A stretch of DNA of 64,000 bases from Dryobates pubescens (taxonomy: Eukaryota; Chordata; Aves; Piciformes; Picidae), in the NCBI RefSeq assembly GCF_014839835.1, contig NC_071621.1, forward strand, positions 17,571,402 through 17,635,401, in the 5' to 3' direction. Numbering within the stretch: the first letter of the stretch is position 1; each line of letters opens with the position of its first letter. Positions 35,201 through 43,234 of the stretch are shown here, in pieces. Made by a program: the position numbers and the translations under genes. The notes under the pieces are model-generated. The model did no database searches and had not been told where the DNA came from. It saw nothing but the letters and a program-made list of their open reading frames with translations.

Positions 35201-38200
35201 GTGCTGGGTGCTGCTGGACCTCCCTACAAGCTCAGCCCTACCCAACTCAGCCCAGCCCAACCCAGCCCTGCCCTGCCCAGCCCAGCTCAGCCCAGCCCAG
35301 CCCAGCTCTGCCCAGCTCAGCCCAGCCCAGCCCAGCCCAGCCCAGCCCAGCCCTGCCCAGCCCAGCTCAGCCCAGCCCTGCCCAGCCCAGCCCCTCCTGG
35401 GGGTCCCAGGGTGGTCTCCCCCCAGTGCTGGGTGCTGCTGGACCTCCCTACAAGCTCAGCCCTACCCAACTCAGCCCAACCCAACCCAGCCCAGCCCAAC
35501 CCAGCCCAGCCCAGCCCTGCCCTGCCCAGCCCAGCCCAGCCCAGCCCAGCCCAGCCCAGCTCAGCCCAGCCCAGCCCAGCCCAGCCCTGCCCAGCCCAGC
35601 TCAGCCCAGCCCTGCCCAGCCCAGCCCCTCCTGGGGGTCCCAGGGTGGTCTCCCCCCAGTGCTGGGTGCTGCTGGACCTCCCTACAAGCTCAGCCCTACC
35701 CAACTCAGCCCAGCCCAGCCCAGCTCTGCCCAGCTCAGCCCAGCCCAGCCCAGCCCAGCCCAGCCCAGCCCTGCCCAGCCCAGCCCCTCCTGGGGGTCCC
35801 AGGGTGGTCTCCCCCCAGTGCTGGGTGCTGCTGGACCTCCCTACAAGCTCAGCCCTACCCAACTCAGCCCAACCCAACCCAGCCCAGCCCAGCCCAGCCC
35901 AGCCCTGCCCAGCCCAGCCCCTCCCGGGGGTCTCAGGGTGGTCTCCCCCTGTGCTCACTGATGCTGGACCTCCCTCCCAGCTCAGCTCAGCTCAGCCCTA
36001 CCCAGCCCAGCCCAGCCCATCCCAGATCAGCCCAGCCCAGCCCAGCCCTGCCCAGCCCCTCCTGGGGGTCCCAGGGTGGTCTCCCCCCCTTGCTGGGTGC
36101 TCCTGGAGCTCCCTCCCAGCCCTGGACCTTCTCTCCCTCGCCGCAGGCCTGGGGCCAGGGCAGTGCCCGCGGGGTGCAGCCTGCCCTGTGGGTGCCAGGA
36201 GGAAGCCTTCAACCCCATCTGTGGCTCCAACCAGGTGGAGTTCCTCTCCCCCTGCTCTGCCGGCTGCAAGGTGGCACACATCGACCTGGGCACCAACCTG
36301 GTGCTGGTGAGTGCCCAGGAGGGTGGGCGCAGGGAGTGGGCTGGCACACAGGGCAGGGGGCAGCCAGGAGGTGCCAGCAGGAGCAACTTGCTTGGGGTGA
36401 GGCTGCTGGAGAGGCCTGGAGCAGGCTGCCCAGAGAGGTTGTGGAGAGCTTCCAACCCCCCTGGTGCCATGGTGCCCCTGGGCAAGCTGCTGGGGGTGCC
36501 CCCCTGGGCTGGGTGGGCTCCAGGGCTCCCTTCCCCCCCAGGCTGGGCTCTGTGCCACCGACTCTTGGCAGCCCACCCCCAGGCAGCCTCCCTGCAGCAG
36601 CTCCCCCTGCTGCCTCCACAGCCCTGAGCAGCTTCTGCCCTCCTCTGCCCCCTGCAGAACTACACCAACTGCAGCTGCATCTCTGAGGGAGGCCTCCAGG
36701 GCACTGCCAGGCCTGGCACCTGTGGCACTGGCTGCTCCCACCTCTTCCTGCCCTTCGTGGTGCTGTCCTGCCTGGCAGGGATCCTTGCCAGCACCTCCCA
36801 CACTCCCTCCTTCATGCTGATCCTCAGGTGAGCCCTGGGCTGCTGCAGACCTGCCCCTGGGGAGGGCTTGGCCACGGGCTAGGGGCAGCCAGGAGGGGCA
36901 GCAGGAGCTGGAGATGCTTCCTTGCTGCCTTGGCTCCTTGGCTGCTTGCTTGGTTCCTTGGCTGCTTGCTTGGTTCCTTGCTTGGTTCCCTGGCTCCTTG
37001 CTTCCTTCCTTGGCTCCTTGCTTGGTTCCTTGGATCCTTGCTTTGTTCCTTGCTTGGTTCCTCGGCTCCTTGCTTGGTTCCTTGGCTCCTTGCTTGGTTC
37101 CTTGGCTCCTTGTTTGCTTCCTTGGCTCCTTGCTTGCTTCCTTGGCTCCTTGCTTGGTTCCTTGGCTCCTTGCTTGGTTCCTTGGCTCCTTGTTTGCTTC
37201 CTTGGCTCCTTGCTTGGTTCCTTGGCTCCTTGTTTGCTTCCTTGGCTCCTTGTTTGCTTCCTTGGCTCCTTGCTTGGTTCCTTGGCTCCTTGCTTGGTTC
37301 CTTGGCTCCTTGCTTGCTTCCTTGGCTCCTTGCTTGGTTCCTTGGCTGCTAGCTTGGTTCCTCGGCTCCTTGTTTGCTTCCTTGGCTCCTTGCTTGGTTC
37401 CTTGGCTCCTTGCTTGGTTCCTTGGCTCCTTGCTTGGTTCCTTGGCTCCTTGCTTGGTTCCTTGGCTCCTTGCTTGGTTCCTTGGCTGCTAGCTTGGTTC
37501 CTCGGCTCCTTGTTTGCTTCCTTGGCTCCTTGCTTGCTTCCTTGGCTCCTTGCTTGGTTCCTTGGCTCCTTGCTTGCTTCCTTGGCTCCTTGCTTGGTTC
37601 CTTGGCTCCTTGCTTGGTTCCTTGGCTCCTTGCTTGCTTCCTTGGCTCCTTGCTTGCTTCCTTGGCTGCTAGCTTGGTTCCTCGGCTCCTTGTTTGCTTC
37701 CTTGGCTCCTTGCTTGGTTCCTTGGCTCCTTGTTTGCTTCCTTGGCTCCTTGCTTGCTTCCTTGGCTCCTTGCTTGGTTCCTTGGCTCCTTGCTTGGTTC
37801 CTTGGCTCCTTGCTTGGTTCCTTGGCTCCTTGCTCGCTTCCTTGGCTCCTTGTTTGCTTCCTTGGCTCCTTGCTTGCTTCCTTGGCTCCTTGCTTGCTTC
37901 CTTGGCTCCTTGCTTGCTTCCTTGGCTCCTTGCTTGGTTCCTTGGCTGCTAGCTTGGTTCCTCGGCTCCTTGTTTGCTTCCTTGGCTCCTTGCTTGGTTC
38001 CTTGGCTCCTTGTTTGCTTCCTTGGCTCCTTGCTTGCTTCCTTGGCTCCTTGCTTGGTTCCTTGGCTCCTTGCTTGGTTCCTTGGCTCCTTGCTCGCTTC
38101 CTTGGCTCCTTGTTTGCTTCCTTGGCTCCTTGCTTGCTTCCTTGGCTCCTTGCTTGCTTCCTTGGCTCCTTGCTTGCTTCCTCGGCTCCTTGCTTGCTTC

Positions 38201-41200
38201 CTTGGCTCCTTGCTTGCTTCCTTGGATCCTTGCTTGGTTCTTGTTTTCTTGGCTCCTTGGCTGCTTGGCTGCTTGCTTGGCTGCTTGCTTGCTTCTTTGG
38301 TTCCTTGTTTGCTTCCTTGGCTCCTTGCTTGCTTCCTCGGCTCCTTGCTTGCTTCCTCGGCTCCTTGTTTGCTTCCTCAGCTCCTTGCTTGGTTCCTCGG
38401 CTCCTTGCTTGGTTCCTTGGCTCCTTGCTTGGTTATTGTTTTCTTGGCTGCTTGGCTGCTTGGCTGCTTGCTTGGCTGCTTGGCTGCTTGCTTGGCTCCT
38501 TGGCTGCTTGCTTGGCTGCTTGCTTGCTTCCTTGGTTCCTTGCTTGGTTCTTGTTTTCTTGGCTGCTTGGCTCCTTGCTTTGTTCCTTGCTTGGTTTCTT
38601 GGCTGCTTGCTTGGTTCCTTGGCTCCTTCCTTGTTTCCTTGCCTCCTTGCTTGCTTCCTTGGCTCCTTGCTTGCTTCCTTGCTCGGTTCCTTGGCTGCTT
38701 GCTTGCTTCCTTGGCTGCTTGCTTGCTTCCTTGGCTGCTTGCTTGCTTCCTTGCTTGGTTCCTTGGCTGCTTGCTTGCTTCCTTGGCTGCTTGCTTGCTT
38801 CCTTGGCTGCTTGCTTGCTTCCTTGGCTGCTTGCTTGCTTCCTTGGCTGCTTGCTTGCTTCCTTGCTTGGTTCCTTGGCTGCTTGCTTGCTTCCTTGGCT
38901 GCTTGCTTGCTTCCTTGCTTGGTTCCTTGGCTGCTTGCTTGGTTCCTTGGCTGCTTGCTTGCTTCCTTGGCTGCTTGCTTGCTTCCTTGGCTGCTTGCTT
39001 GCTTCCTTGGCTGCTTGCTTGCTTCCTTGGCTGCTTGCTTGCTTCCTTGGCTGCTTGCTTGCTTCCTTGCTTGGTTCCTTGGCTGCTTGCTTGCTTCCTT
39101 GGCTGCTTGCTTGCTTCCTTGGCTGCTTGCTTGCTTCCTTGGCTCCTTGCTTGCTTCCTTGGCTGCTTGCTTGCTTCCTTGGCTCCTTGCTTGCTTCCTT
39201 GACTGCTTGCTTGCTTCCTTGGCTGCTTGCTTGCTTCCTTGGCTCCTTGCTTGCTTCCTTGGCTGCTTGCTTGCTTCCTTGGCTGCTTGCTTGCTTCCTT
39301 GGCTCCTTGCTTGCTTCCTTGGCTCCTTGCTTGGTTGCTTGGTTCCTTGGCTGGTTGCTTGGTTCCTTGCTTGGCTGCAATTCCAGGCCCAGCAGCAGCT
39401 GTGGGCAGCCTCTTGCCTTCACCACTGAACCTTCACCTTCCTGCTGCCCTGAGCAGGCTGTTCCTGAGGCCCTTGGTGTTTGGCTTGGGAGATGCCCTGC
39501 TGGGGGCTCCCTGTGATGCCCAGGATGGAACTTCCAGCTCTGAGGCCTCACTTCCCCCTCTGGAGCCCACACTTCCCCTCTGGAGCCCACACTTCCCCCT
39601 CTGGAGCCCACACTTCCTTCCCCTTCTGCTTCCCCCCAGGAGCATCCAGCCCCAGGACAAATCCTTTGCTGTTGGGATCCAGTTCATGCTGCTCAGAGTC
39701 TTAGGTGAGGACCTTTGTGGGGTGGGGGATGGGTGGGGAGGGGGAAGCCCTCCCTTGGCAGACCCTTGGCAGCTCTTGGGGGCTGGGGACACCTTCAGGG
39801 GCTGAGGACCACTCCAGGGCTGAGGACCCTTCAGGTTGTGCCAGGGGAAGTTGAGCTTGGCCCTGAGGACCAATTTGTGCCCCCGAGGGGTGCCCAGGCC
39901 TGTGGCAGGCTGCCCAGGGCAGTGGTGGAGTCCCCATGGCTGGAGGGGGTCTCCAAGCCCTGGAGCTGTGGTGCTGGGGCCAAGTCCTTATCAAGGACAG
40001 AGGCAGTGCCATCCTGCTGGCACAGCCAGGGGGTGCCCAGCAGAGCAGCTCCATGCCCTCAGCCCCCAGCCAGGGGGTGCCCAGCAGAGCAGCTCCATGC
40101 CCTCAGCCCCCAGCCAGGGGGTGCCCAGCAGAGCAGCTCCATGCCCTCAGCAGCAGCCAGGGGGTGCCCAGCAGAGCAGCTCCATGCCCTCAGCCCCCAG
40201 CCAGGGGGTGCCCAGCAGAGCAGCTCCATGCCCTCAGCAGCAGCCAGGGGGTGCCCAGCAGAGCAGCTCCATGCCCTCAGCCCCCAGCCAGGGGGTGCCC
40301 AGCAGAGCAGCTCCATGCCCTCAGCAGCAGCCAGGGGGTGCCCAGCAGAGCAGCTCCATGCCCTCAGCTGCCAGCCAGGGGGTGCCCAGCAGAGCAGCTC
40401 CATGCCCTCAGCCCCCAGCCAGGGGGTGCCCAGCAGAGCAGCTCCATGCCCTCAGCCCCCAGCCAGGGGGTGCCCAGCAGAGCAGCTCCATGCCCTCAGC
40501 AGCAGCCAGGGGGTGCCCAGCAGAGCAGCTCCATGCCCTCAGCCCCCAGCCAGGGGGTGCCCAGCAGAGCAGCTCCATGCCCTCAGCCCCCAGCCAGGGG
40601 GTGCCCAGCAGAGCAGCTCCATGCCCTCAGCAGCAGCCAGGGGGTGCCCAGCAGAGCAGCTCCATGCCCTCAGCCCCCAGCCAGGGGGTGCCCAGCAGAG
40701 CAGCTCCATGCCCTCAGCAGCAGCCAGGGGGTGCCCAGCAGAGCAGCTCCATGCCCTCAGCCCCCAGCCAGGGGGTGCCCAGCAGAGCAGCTCCATGCCC
40801 TCAGCCCCCAGCCAGGGGGTGCCCAGCAGAGCAGCTCCATGCCCTCAGCTGCCATCCAGGGGGTGCCCAGCAGAGCAGCTCCATGCCCTCAGCCCCCAGC
40901 CAGGGGGTGCCCAGCAGAGCAGCTCCATGCCCTCAGCCCCCAGCCAGGGGGTGCCCAGCAGAGCAGCTCCATGCCCTCAGCCCCCAGCCAGGGGATGCCC
41001 AGCAGAGCAGCTCCATGCCCTCAGCCCCCAGCCAGGGGGTGCCCAGCAGAGCAGCTCCATGCCCTCAGCTGCCAGCCAGGGGGTGCCCAGCAGAGCAGCT
41101 CCATGCCCTCAGCTGCCAGCCAGGGGGTGCCCAGCAGAGCAGCTCCATGCCCTCAGCCCCCAGCCAGGGGGTGCCCAGCAGAGCAGCTCCATGCCCTCAG

Positions 41201-42714
41201 CTGCCATCCAGGGGGTGCCCAGCAGAGCAGCTCCATGCCCTCAGCTGCCATCCAGGGGGTGCCCAGCAGAGCAGCTCCATGCCCTCAGCCCCCAGCCAGG
41301 GGATGCCCAGCAGAGCAGCTCCATGCCCTCAGCTGCCGCCAGGGGTCCTTGGGCTGGGCCTGCCCCGGGCCGGGGGCGGTTCCCCCCACGCCGAGGTCCT
41401 TGTGCCCTCCTCCTCCTCCCTGCAGCGTGGATGCCAGCCCCGGTGCTGTACGGCAGTGCCATCGACTCCTGCTGCCTGCTGTGGCAGCGGCGCTGTGCCC
41501 GCAGGGCAGCCTGCAGGTACTACGACAACGACCTCTTCAGGCACAGGTGGGCACGGCGCTGGGCATGGGCATGGGCAGCAGAAGGGCGCAGGAGGGCACC
41601 CGTGGAGAAAGGTGGCATCAAGCACCACCCCCCACCCCCCCCCTGCTACCAGGATGTGCCAGGGCTGGGGGGCAGCTGGAGGTGGTCCTGGTTGAGTCTC
41701 TGAAGTGGGTGGGCAGAAGACCCCAACCCAGGCTGTGCCAGGGCTGGAGGGCACCTGGAGGTGATCCTGATTGAATGAGTCCGTGCTCAGCAGGTCCTGG
41801 ATGGGCAAAAGACCCCAACCCCAGGCTGTGCCAGGCTGTGCCAGGCTGGAGGGCACCTGAATGTGGTCCTGCAGGAGACTCCAAGCCCAGACTGTGCCAG
41901 GCTGTGCCAGGCTGGAGGGCAGCTGGAGGTGGTCCTGCAGGAGACCCCAACCCCAGGCTGTGCCAGGCTGTGCCAGGCTGGAGGGCAGCAGGAGGTGGTC
42001 CTGCAGGAGACCCCAACCCCAGGCTGTGCCAGGCTGTGCCAAGGCTGGAGGGCACCTGAATGTGGTCCTGCAGGAGACCCCAACCCCAGGCTGTGCCAGG
42101 CTGTGCCAGGCTGGAGGGCAGCTGGAGGTGGTCCTGCAGGAGACCCCAACCCCAGGCTGTGCCAGGGCTGGAGGGCAGCTGGAGGTGGTCCTGCAGGAGA
42201 CCCCAACCCCAGGCTGTGCCAGGCTGTGCCAGGGCTGGAGGGCAGCAGGAGGTGGTCCTGCAGGAGACCCCAACCCCAGGCTGTGCCAGGCTGTGCCAAG
42301 GCTGGAGGGCACCTGAATGTGGTCCTGCAGGAGACCCCAACTCCAGGCTGTGCCAGGCTGTGCCAAGGCTGGAGGGCAGCTGGAGGTGGTCCTGCAGGAG
42401 CCCCCACCCCGGGTGCCCATCCCCGGTGCCAGGCTGGCAGCAGGGCACGGATGCGGGCAAGGAGCCCGCCGGGGGGGTGGCGCTGGGTGCCCGGGGGGCG
42501 GTGCCCGGCCCCGTGCCAGCCGCCTTTGCCCCCCCGCAGGTACCTGGGGCTGCAGTTCCTCTTCGAGCTGGGCACCTTCCTGTGCTTCCTGGCTGCCCAC
42601 CTGCTGCTCCGCCGGCGGGAGGAAGCCCCCCGGGACCCCCGGCCCGGGGCGGGGAACGCAGAGAAGGAGAAGCTGGCAGAGAGCTCCGGGGGGGGCACGG
42701 AGCCCAAAGTGTGA
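23200..42714 (+). CDS. SLCO2B1: SLCO2B1 (OATP2B1), organic anion transporter (complete, 14 coding exons)
   Basis: This is a twelve-helix plasma-membrane transporter for organic anions such as steroid sulfates. Coding exons: 23200-23277, 26413-26550, 26644-26806, 27784-28011, 29542-29640, 30791-30921, 31283-31397, 33230-33394, 34694-34886, 36147-36306, 36658-36827, 39640-39704, 41426-41546, 42540-42714. They sum to 2001 nt, which is 666 aa and a stop with phases matching at every junction (human 709 aa). The OATP signature [12 protein letters not shown] is at residues 244-255. A Cys-rich Kazal-like loop lies at about 446-525. SSISTIERR(Y)[17 protein letters not shown] and [10 protein letters not shown] are family hallmarks; FLERQFS and NPxC in the Kazal loop match the 2B1 member best. 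Relative to human, the loop after the signature is shorter and Glu-rich. An in-frame TAG sits 9 nt before the ATG. Subfamily 2B1 is supported by neighbouring TPBGL. Confidence 0.95.
23545..24060 (-). mobile_element. Two antisense CR1 fragments in SLCO2B1 intron 1
   Basis: 23560-23770 mirrors the piece at 21140-21310. 23790-24060 mirrors the gaagctctccaccacctctc type. They are joined head to tail. Confidence 0.83.
24070..24440 (-). mobile_element. Antisense CR1 3' ends grading into the GGTTG array
   Basis: The phrase ggaccttcagagcccaccca or a close variant recurs at about 24180, 24250 and 24390, each time with ggttgggttgg just before it. The array to the right is made of that same pentamer. 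Confidence 0.7.
24220..26350. repeat. SLCO2B1: 2.1-kb GGTTG/GGATT/GAGTT pentanucleotide array in SLCO2B1 intron 1
   Basis: Almost only G and T with scattered A; C is rare. Higher-order blocks such as gagttgggtttggttgggtt recur about every 50 bp around 24.83-24.97 kb. It ends 60 bp before exon 2. It is not telomeric, since TTAGGG occurs only by chance. Confidence 0.93.
26413..26550 (+). CDS. SLCO2B1: SLCO2B1 exon 2 (TM1)
   Basis: Residues 27-72, [20 protein letters not shown] to SGLLASFNE. It follows directly on the GGTTG array. The donor after GAG is a weak GTGCCC, and the 93-nt intron that follows is open in frame. Confidence 0.93.
26644..26806 (+). CDS. SLCO2B1: SLCO2B1 exon 3 (TM2-TM3)
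   Basis: Residues 73-126, [20 protein letters not shown] to YQYDRSSP, plus one base. It ends at CCCCA before a strong GTAGGT donor. A donor 4 nt later would break the frame. Confidence 0.93.
26830..27575. repeat. SLCO2B1: 42-bp minisatellite in SLCO2B1 intron 3
   Basis: About 15 units of 42 bp with ggtggtttggggtggcagga, interrupted by a variant (gggggtcacagaaaggacat) that returns periodically and so marks a longer unit. Confidence 0.92.
27784..28011 (+). CDS. SLCO2B1: SLCO2B1 exon 4 (extracellular loop, TM4)
   Basis: Residues 127-202. NAT and NLS are candidate N-glycosylation sites in the second extracellular loop. [17 protein letters not shown] is TM4, followed by the conserved [15 protein letters not shown]. 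The donor is GTAGGG. Confidence 0.94.
28210..29330. repeat. SLCO2B1: 59-bp C-rich minisatellite in SLCO2B1 intron 4
   Basis: About 18 copies of a 59-bp unit (ggctgacccccgccgtggct, ggctgtcccctctctgctgt) with poly-C runs of 7-8. The first six copies are identical or nearly so. It makes long Gly/Arg-rich false ORFs on the minus strand. Confidence 0.94.
29542..29640 (+). CDS. SLCO2B1: SLCO2B1 exon 5 (TM5)
   Basis: Residues 203-235, [20 protein letters not shown] to DLDKVPA. The acceptor is a C-rich tract fused to the upstream 59-bp minisatellite; the donor is GTCAGG. Confidence 0.93.
29650..30560. repeat. SLCO2B1: 20-bp minisatellite with higher-order units in SLCO2B1 intron 5
   Basis: Unit ctggggagctgctgggggtc. 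Copies combine into 60-120 bp blocks marked by tgttgttgggg. The array ends at a CR1 fragment. Confidence 0.92.
30545..30665 (+). mobile_element. SLCO2B1: CR1 fragment in SLCO2B1 intron 5
   Basis: Contains ggcaggctgccccgggcaca and gggtctccaaggccgggagc, a GC-shifted form of the CR1 3' part. Confidence 0.72.
30791..30921 (+). CDS. SLCO2B1: SLCO2B1 exon 6 (OATP signature, TM6)
   Basis: Residues 236-279. [12 protein letters not shown] is the OATP superfamily signature at the outer end of TM6. The exon ends [12 protein letters not shown], phase 0, before GTAGGA. Confidence 0.95.
31000..31200. repeat. SLCO2B1: About 15-bp repeat (GGGGGGCAGCACCCA) in SLCO2B1 intron 6
   Basis: Roughly 12 copies, upstream of the Glu-rich exon 7. 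Confidence 0.85.
31283..31397 (+). CDS. SLCO2B1: SLCO2B1 exon 7 (cytoplasmic loop)
   Basis: Residues 280-317. A run of five glutamates followed by RKREED gives a strongly charged loop, ending SLAQFLK. It is shorter than the human loop. The donor is GTGAGT. Confidence 0.88.
31465..31625 (-). mobile_element. SLCO2B1: Antisense CR1 fragment in SLCO2B1 intron 7
   Basis: ctgcaagctgctctcaggga, ccacaaggtctcccctcagc and acaacttctccacagccttc are the reverse complement of the CR1 at 12.44-12.58 kb. Confidence 0.83.
31790..32165. repeat. SLCO2B1: 20-22-bp purine minisatellite in SLCO2B1 intron 7
   Basis: Unit gaaggggctggaggaggagg, 18 or so copies. The plus strand is nearly pure purine apart from one CT per unit. 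Confidence 0.92.
32465..32750. repeat. SLCO2B1: 19-bp minisatellite (GAGCTCCCAGGGCTGTGCT)
   Basis: About 15 copies of 18-19 bp in SLCO2B1 intron 7. It passes straight into the next array. Confidence 0.92.
32750..33095. repeat. SLCO2B1: About 57-bp minisatellite (GGCACATCCCTGGCACTGCC)
   Basis: Six copies with alternating small variants (ctgcgtcc, ctgcatcc) in SLCO2B1 intron 7. Confidence 0.92.
33230..33394 (+). CDS. SLCO2B1: SLCO2B1 exon 8 (TM7-TM8)
   Basis: Residues 318-372, [20 protein letters not shown] then [18 protein letters not shown]. Highly conserved; the donor is GTAAGT. Confidence 0.95.
   Translation, partial: ASPGCCCGPSVPLSSCWWCWHRSASVPWWQGWQPSWASSWRGSSQSLPPWQTWS
33425..33840. 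repeat. SLCO2B1: Diverged minisatellite (GGAGGTGCCCCCTCTGGAGC)
   Basis: Shuffled 12-36 bp modules such as ctggagatgcccaccttgag in SLCO2B1 intron 8. Confidence 0.85.
33845..33960 (-). mobile_element. SLCO2B1: Antisense CR1 fragment in SLCO2B1 intron 8
   Basis: ggggcagggacacctccacc and ggcctcatccggcctggccc match the antisense CR1 3' end. Confidence 0.72.
34050..34690. repeat. SLCO2B1: Polypyrimidine (CTCCCCTCCCCCTCTGCC) array before SLCO2B1 exon 9
   Basis: About 640 bp of nearly pure C/T built from 17-19 bp units, with longer repeated blocks marked by ccccattcttccccc at about 34085, 34190 and 34445. It merges with the polypyrimidine tract of the exon 9 acceptor. Confidence 0.92.
34694..34886 (+). 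CDS. SLCO2B1: SLCO2B1 exon 9 (TM8-TM9)
   Basis: Residues 373-436, with hydrophobic spans [15 protein letters not shown] and [20 protein letters not shown], ending VAGVTDSR. The donor is GTACCC. Confidence 0.94.
34950..35125 (+). mobile_element. SLCO2B1: CR1 3' terminus in SLCO2B1 intron 9
   Basis: Matches the CR1 order: gtgctcagtgccaggctgga, ggaggtgtccctgcccctga and ttgaggtcccttcccacc. Confidence 0.78.
35125..36075. repeat. SLCO2B1: CAGCC pentamer array with a roughly 150-240-bp higher-order unit in SLCO2B1 intron 9
   Basis: Runs of cagcc/cagct alternate with a unique block (ggtggtctccccccagtgct, acctccctacaagctcagcc) that returns at about 35180, 35405, 35635, 35800 and, diverged, 35935 and 36070. 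Both the pentamer and the larger unit have been amplified. Confidence 0.92.
36147..36306 (+). CDS. SLCO2B1: SLCO2B1 exon 10 (Kazal-like loop, part 1)
   Basis: Residues 437-490. Closely spaced cysteines in [19 protein letters not shown] and SPCSAGCK form the first half of the extracellular Kazal-like domain between TM9 and TM10. The donor is GTGAGT. Confidence 0.94.
36355..36545 (+). mobile_element. SLCO2B1: CR1 fragment in SLCO2B1 intron 10
   Basis: aggtgccagcaggagcaact, ggctgcccagagaggttgtg and gagcttccaacc are sense CR1 3' landmarks. Confidence 0.82.
36658..36827 (+). CDS. SLCO2B1: SLCO2B1 exon 11 (Kazal-like loop, part 2, TM10)
   Basis: Residues 491-546, starting [11 protein letters not shown] (two glycosylation sequons) and continuing through [19 protein letters not shown] into HTPSFMLIL. 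The donor GTGAGC opens the 2.8-kb intron that holds the nearly A-free array. Confidence 0.95.
36915..39375. repeat. SLCO2B1: 2.46-kb 20-bp minisatellite, nearly A-free strand, in SLCO2B1 intron 11
   Basis: More than 100 copies of ccttggctccttgcttgctt and variants (cttggtt, ggctgct). A occurs only in rare gctagc, ggatcc, ttatt, ctcag and gact variants. The left half is dominated by ggctcc and the right half by ggctgc. It produces an 864-aa open frame of repeated hydrophobic residues, which is an artefact. Confidence 0.95.
39640..39704 (+). CDS. SLCO2B1: SLCO2B1 exon 12
   Basis: A 65-nt exon, residues 547-568, [20 protein letters not shown] plus VL. It matches human GVKKEDKTLAVGIQFMFLR. The donor is GTGAGG. 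Confidence 0.94.
39825..39980 (+). mobile_element. SLCO2B1: CR1 fragment in SLCO2B1 intron 12
   Basis: ttcaggttgtgccaggggaa, gttgagcttggccctgagga and ggctgcccagggcagtggtg are CR1 3' landmarks. Confidence 0.82.
40025..41340. repeat. SLCO2B1: 44-bp minisatellite in SLCO2B1 intron 12
   Basis: About 30 copies of a 44-bp unit (cagggggtgcccagcagagc, agctccatgccctcagc) differing mainly at the spacer, which is cccccag, cagcag, ctgccag or ctgccatc. Order of spacer types repeats, so blocks of two to four units were copied together. All three plus frames are open over it; none is a gene. Confidence 0.95.
41426..41546 (+). CDS. SLCO2B1: SLCO2B1 exon 13 (TM11)
   Basis: Residues 569-608, [20 protein letters not shown] then [11 protein letters not shown]. 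The acceptor lies just past the 44-bp repeat array; the donor is GTGGGC. Confidence 0.94.
41640..42410. repeat. SLCO2B1: About 66-bp minisatellite in SLCO2B1 intron 13
   Basis: Ten or so units containing ggtggtcctgcaggagaccc and a doubled ggctgtgcca; the ctgcag in each unit resembles an acceptor. Confidence 0.92.
42540..42714 (+). CDS. SLCO2B1: SLCO2B1 last exon (TM12, C-tail)
   Basis: Residues 609-666, [20 protein letters not shown] to the cytoplasmic tail ending EPKV and TGA. Human ends DSRV, so the basic-Val terminus is kept. AATAAA follows at 42734. Confidence 0.95.
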
Positions 42715-42733
42715 CCCCCCACACACCCCCCCG

Positions 42734-42739
42734 AATAAA
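42734..42739 (+). terminator. SLCO2B1: SLCO2B1 poly(A) signal
   Basis: AATAAA lies 20 bp after the stop codon, giving an unusually short 3'UTR if cleavage follows. It is followed by a G-rich tract. Confidence 0.75.
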
Positions 42740-42759
42740 AGCCTGGCACTGCCCCCGGG

Positions 42760-43100
42760 GAGGGGGACGGAGCTGAGGGGGCCTGGAGCGGAGCTGGGGG
42801 GTCCTGGGGAGCCCTGCGGGGTCCTAGGGGGTCTGGGAGGGGGAGCTGAGGAGACCTGGGGGGGAGCTGAGGGGTCCTGGGAGGAGCTGAGACGTTCGGG
42901 GGGGTGGGCTGGGGGGGGAGAGCTGAGGGGTCCTGAGGTCTTCTGGGGGCAGCTGAAGGGTCCTGGGGAGCCCTTGGGGGAGCTGAGTGGTCCTGGGGGG
43001 AGCTGAGAGGGGTTGGGGGGTCCTGGGGAGCCCTGTGGGAGGTTGAGTGACCCTGAAGGGAGCTGAAGGGTCCTGGGGGGGGGGGGGGGGGCTGAGGGGT
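42760..43100. repeat. G-rich diverged repeat (GGAGCTGAGGGGTCCTGGG)
   Basis: Imperfect units of about 20-35 bp just past the SLCO2B1 poly(A) signal, including a run of 15 G near 43078-43092. Confidence 0.8.
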
Positions 43101-43234
43101 CCTGGGAGTCGCCCCCCAGCTGATCTCTGAAGGATGGGAGGGGGAGACCTGGACTCTGGCCTTGGGTCCCAAGCTTCTTGGGGGGCGGGTTGGGGCTCAG
43201 GGCTGCTATGGGAGGCTGCCCAAGGGCTGTGCCC

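Noticed and set aside
36922-39516. 864-aa plus-strand ORF of repeated hydrophobic LLACFLG-type residues
   Set aside because: It is a translation of a 20-bp intronic minisatellite lying between two firm SLCO2B1 exons. All three frames are open because the strand almost lacks A.
40025-41340. CRISPR-like regular array
   Set aside because: Units are contiguous 44-bp tandem copies without unique spacers, in a vertebrate intron.
39715-41774. Three overlapping plus-strand ORFs of 610-660 aa
   Set aside because: Frames of the 44-bp repeat array; SLCO2B1 exons 12 and 13 flank it in proper splice context.
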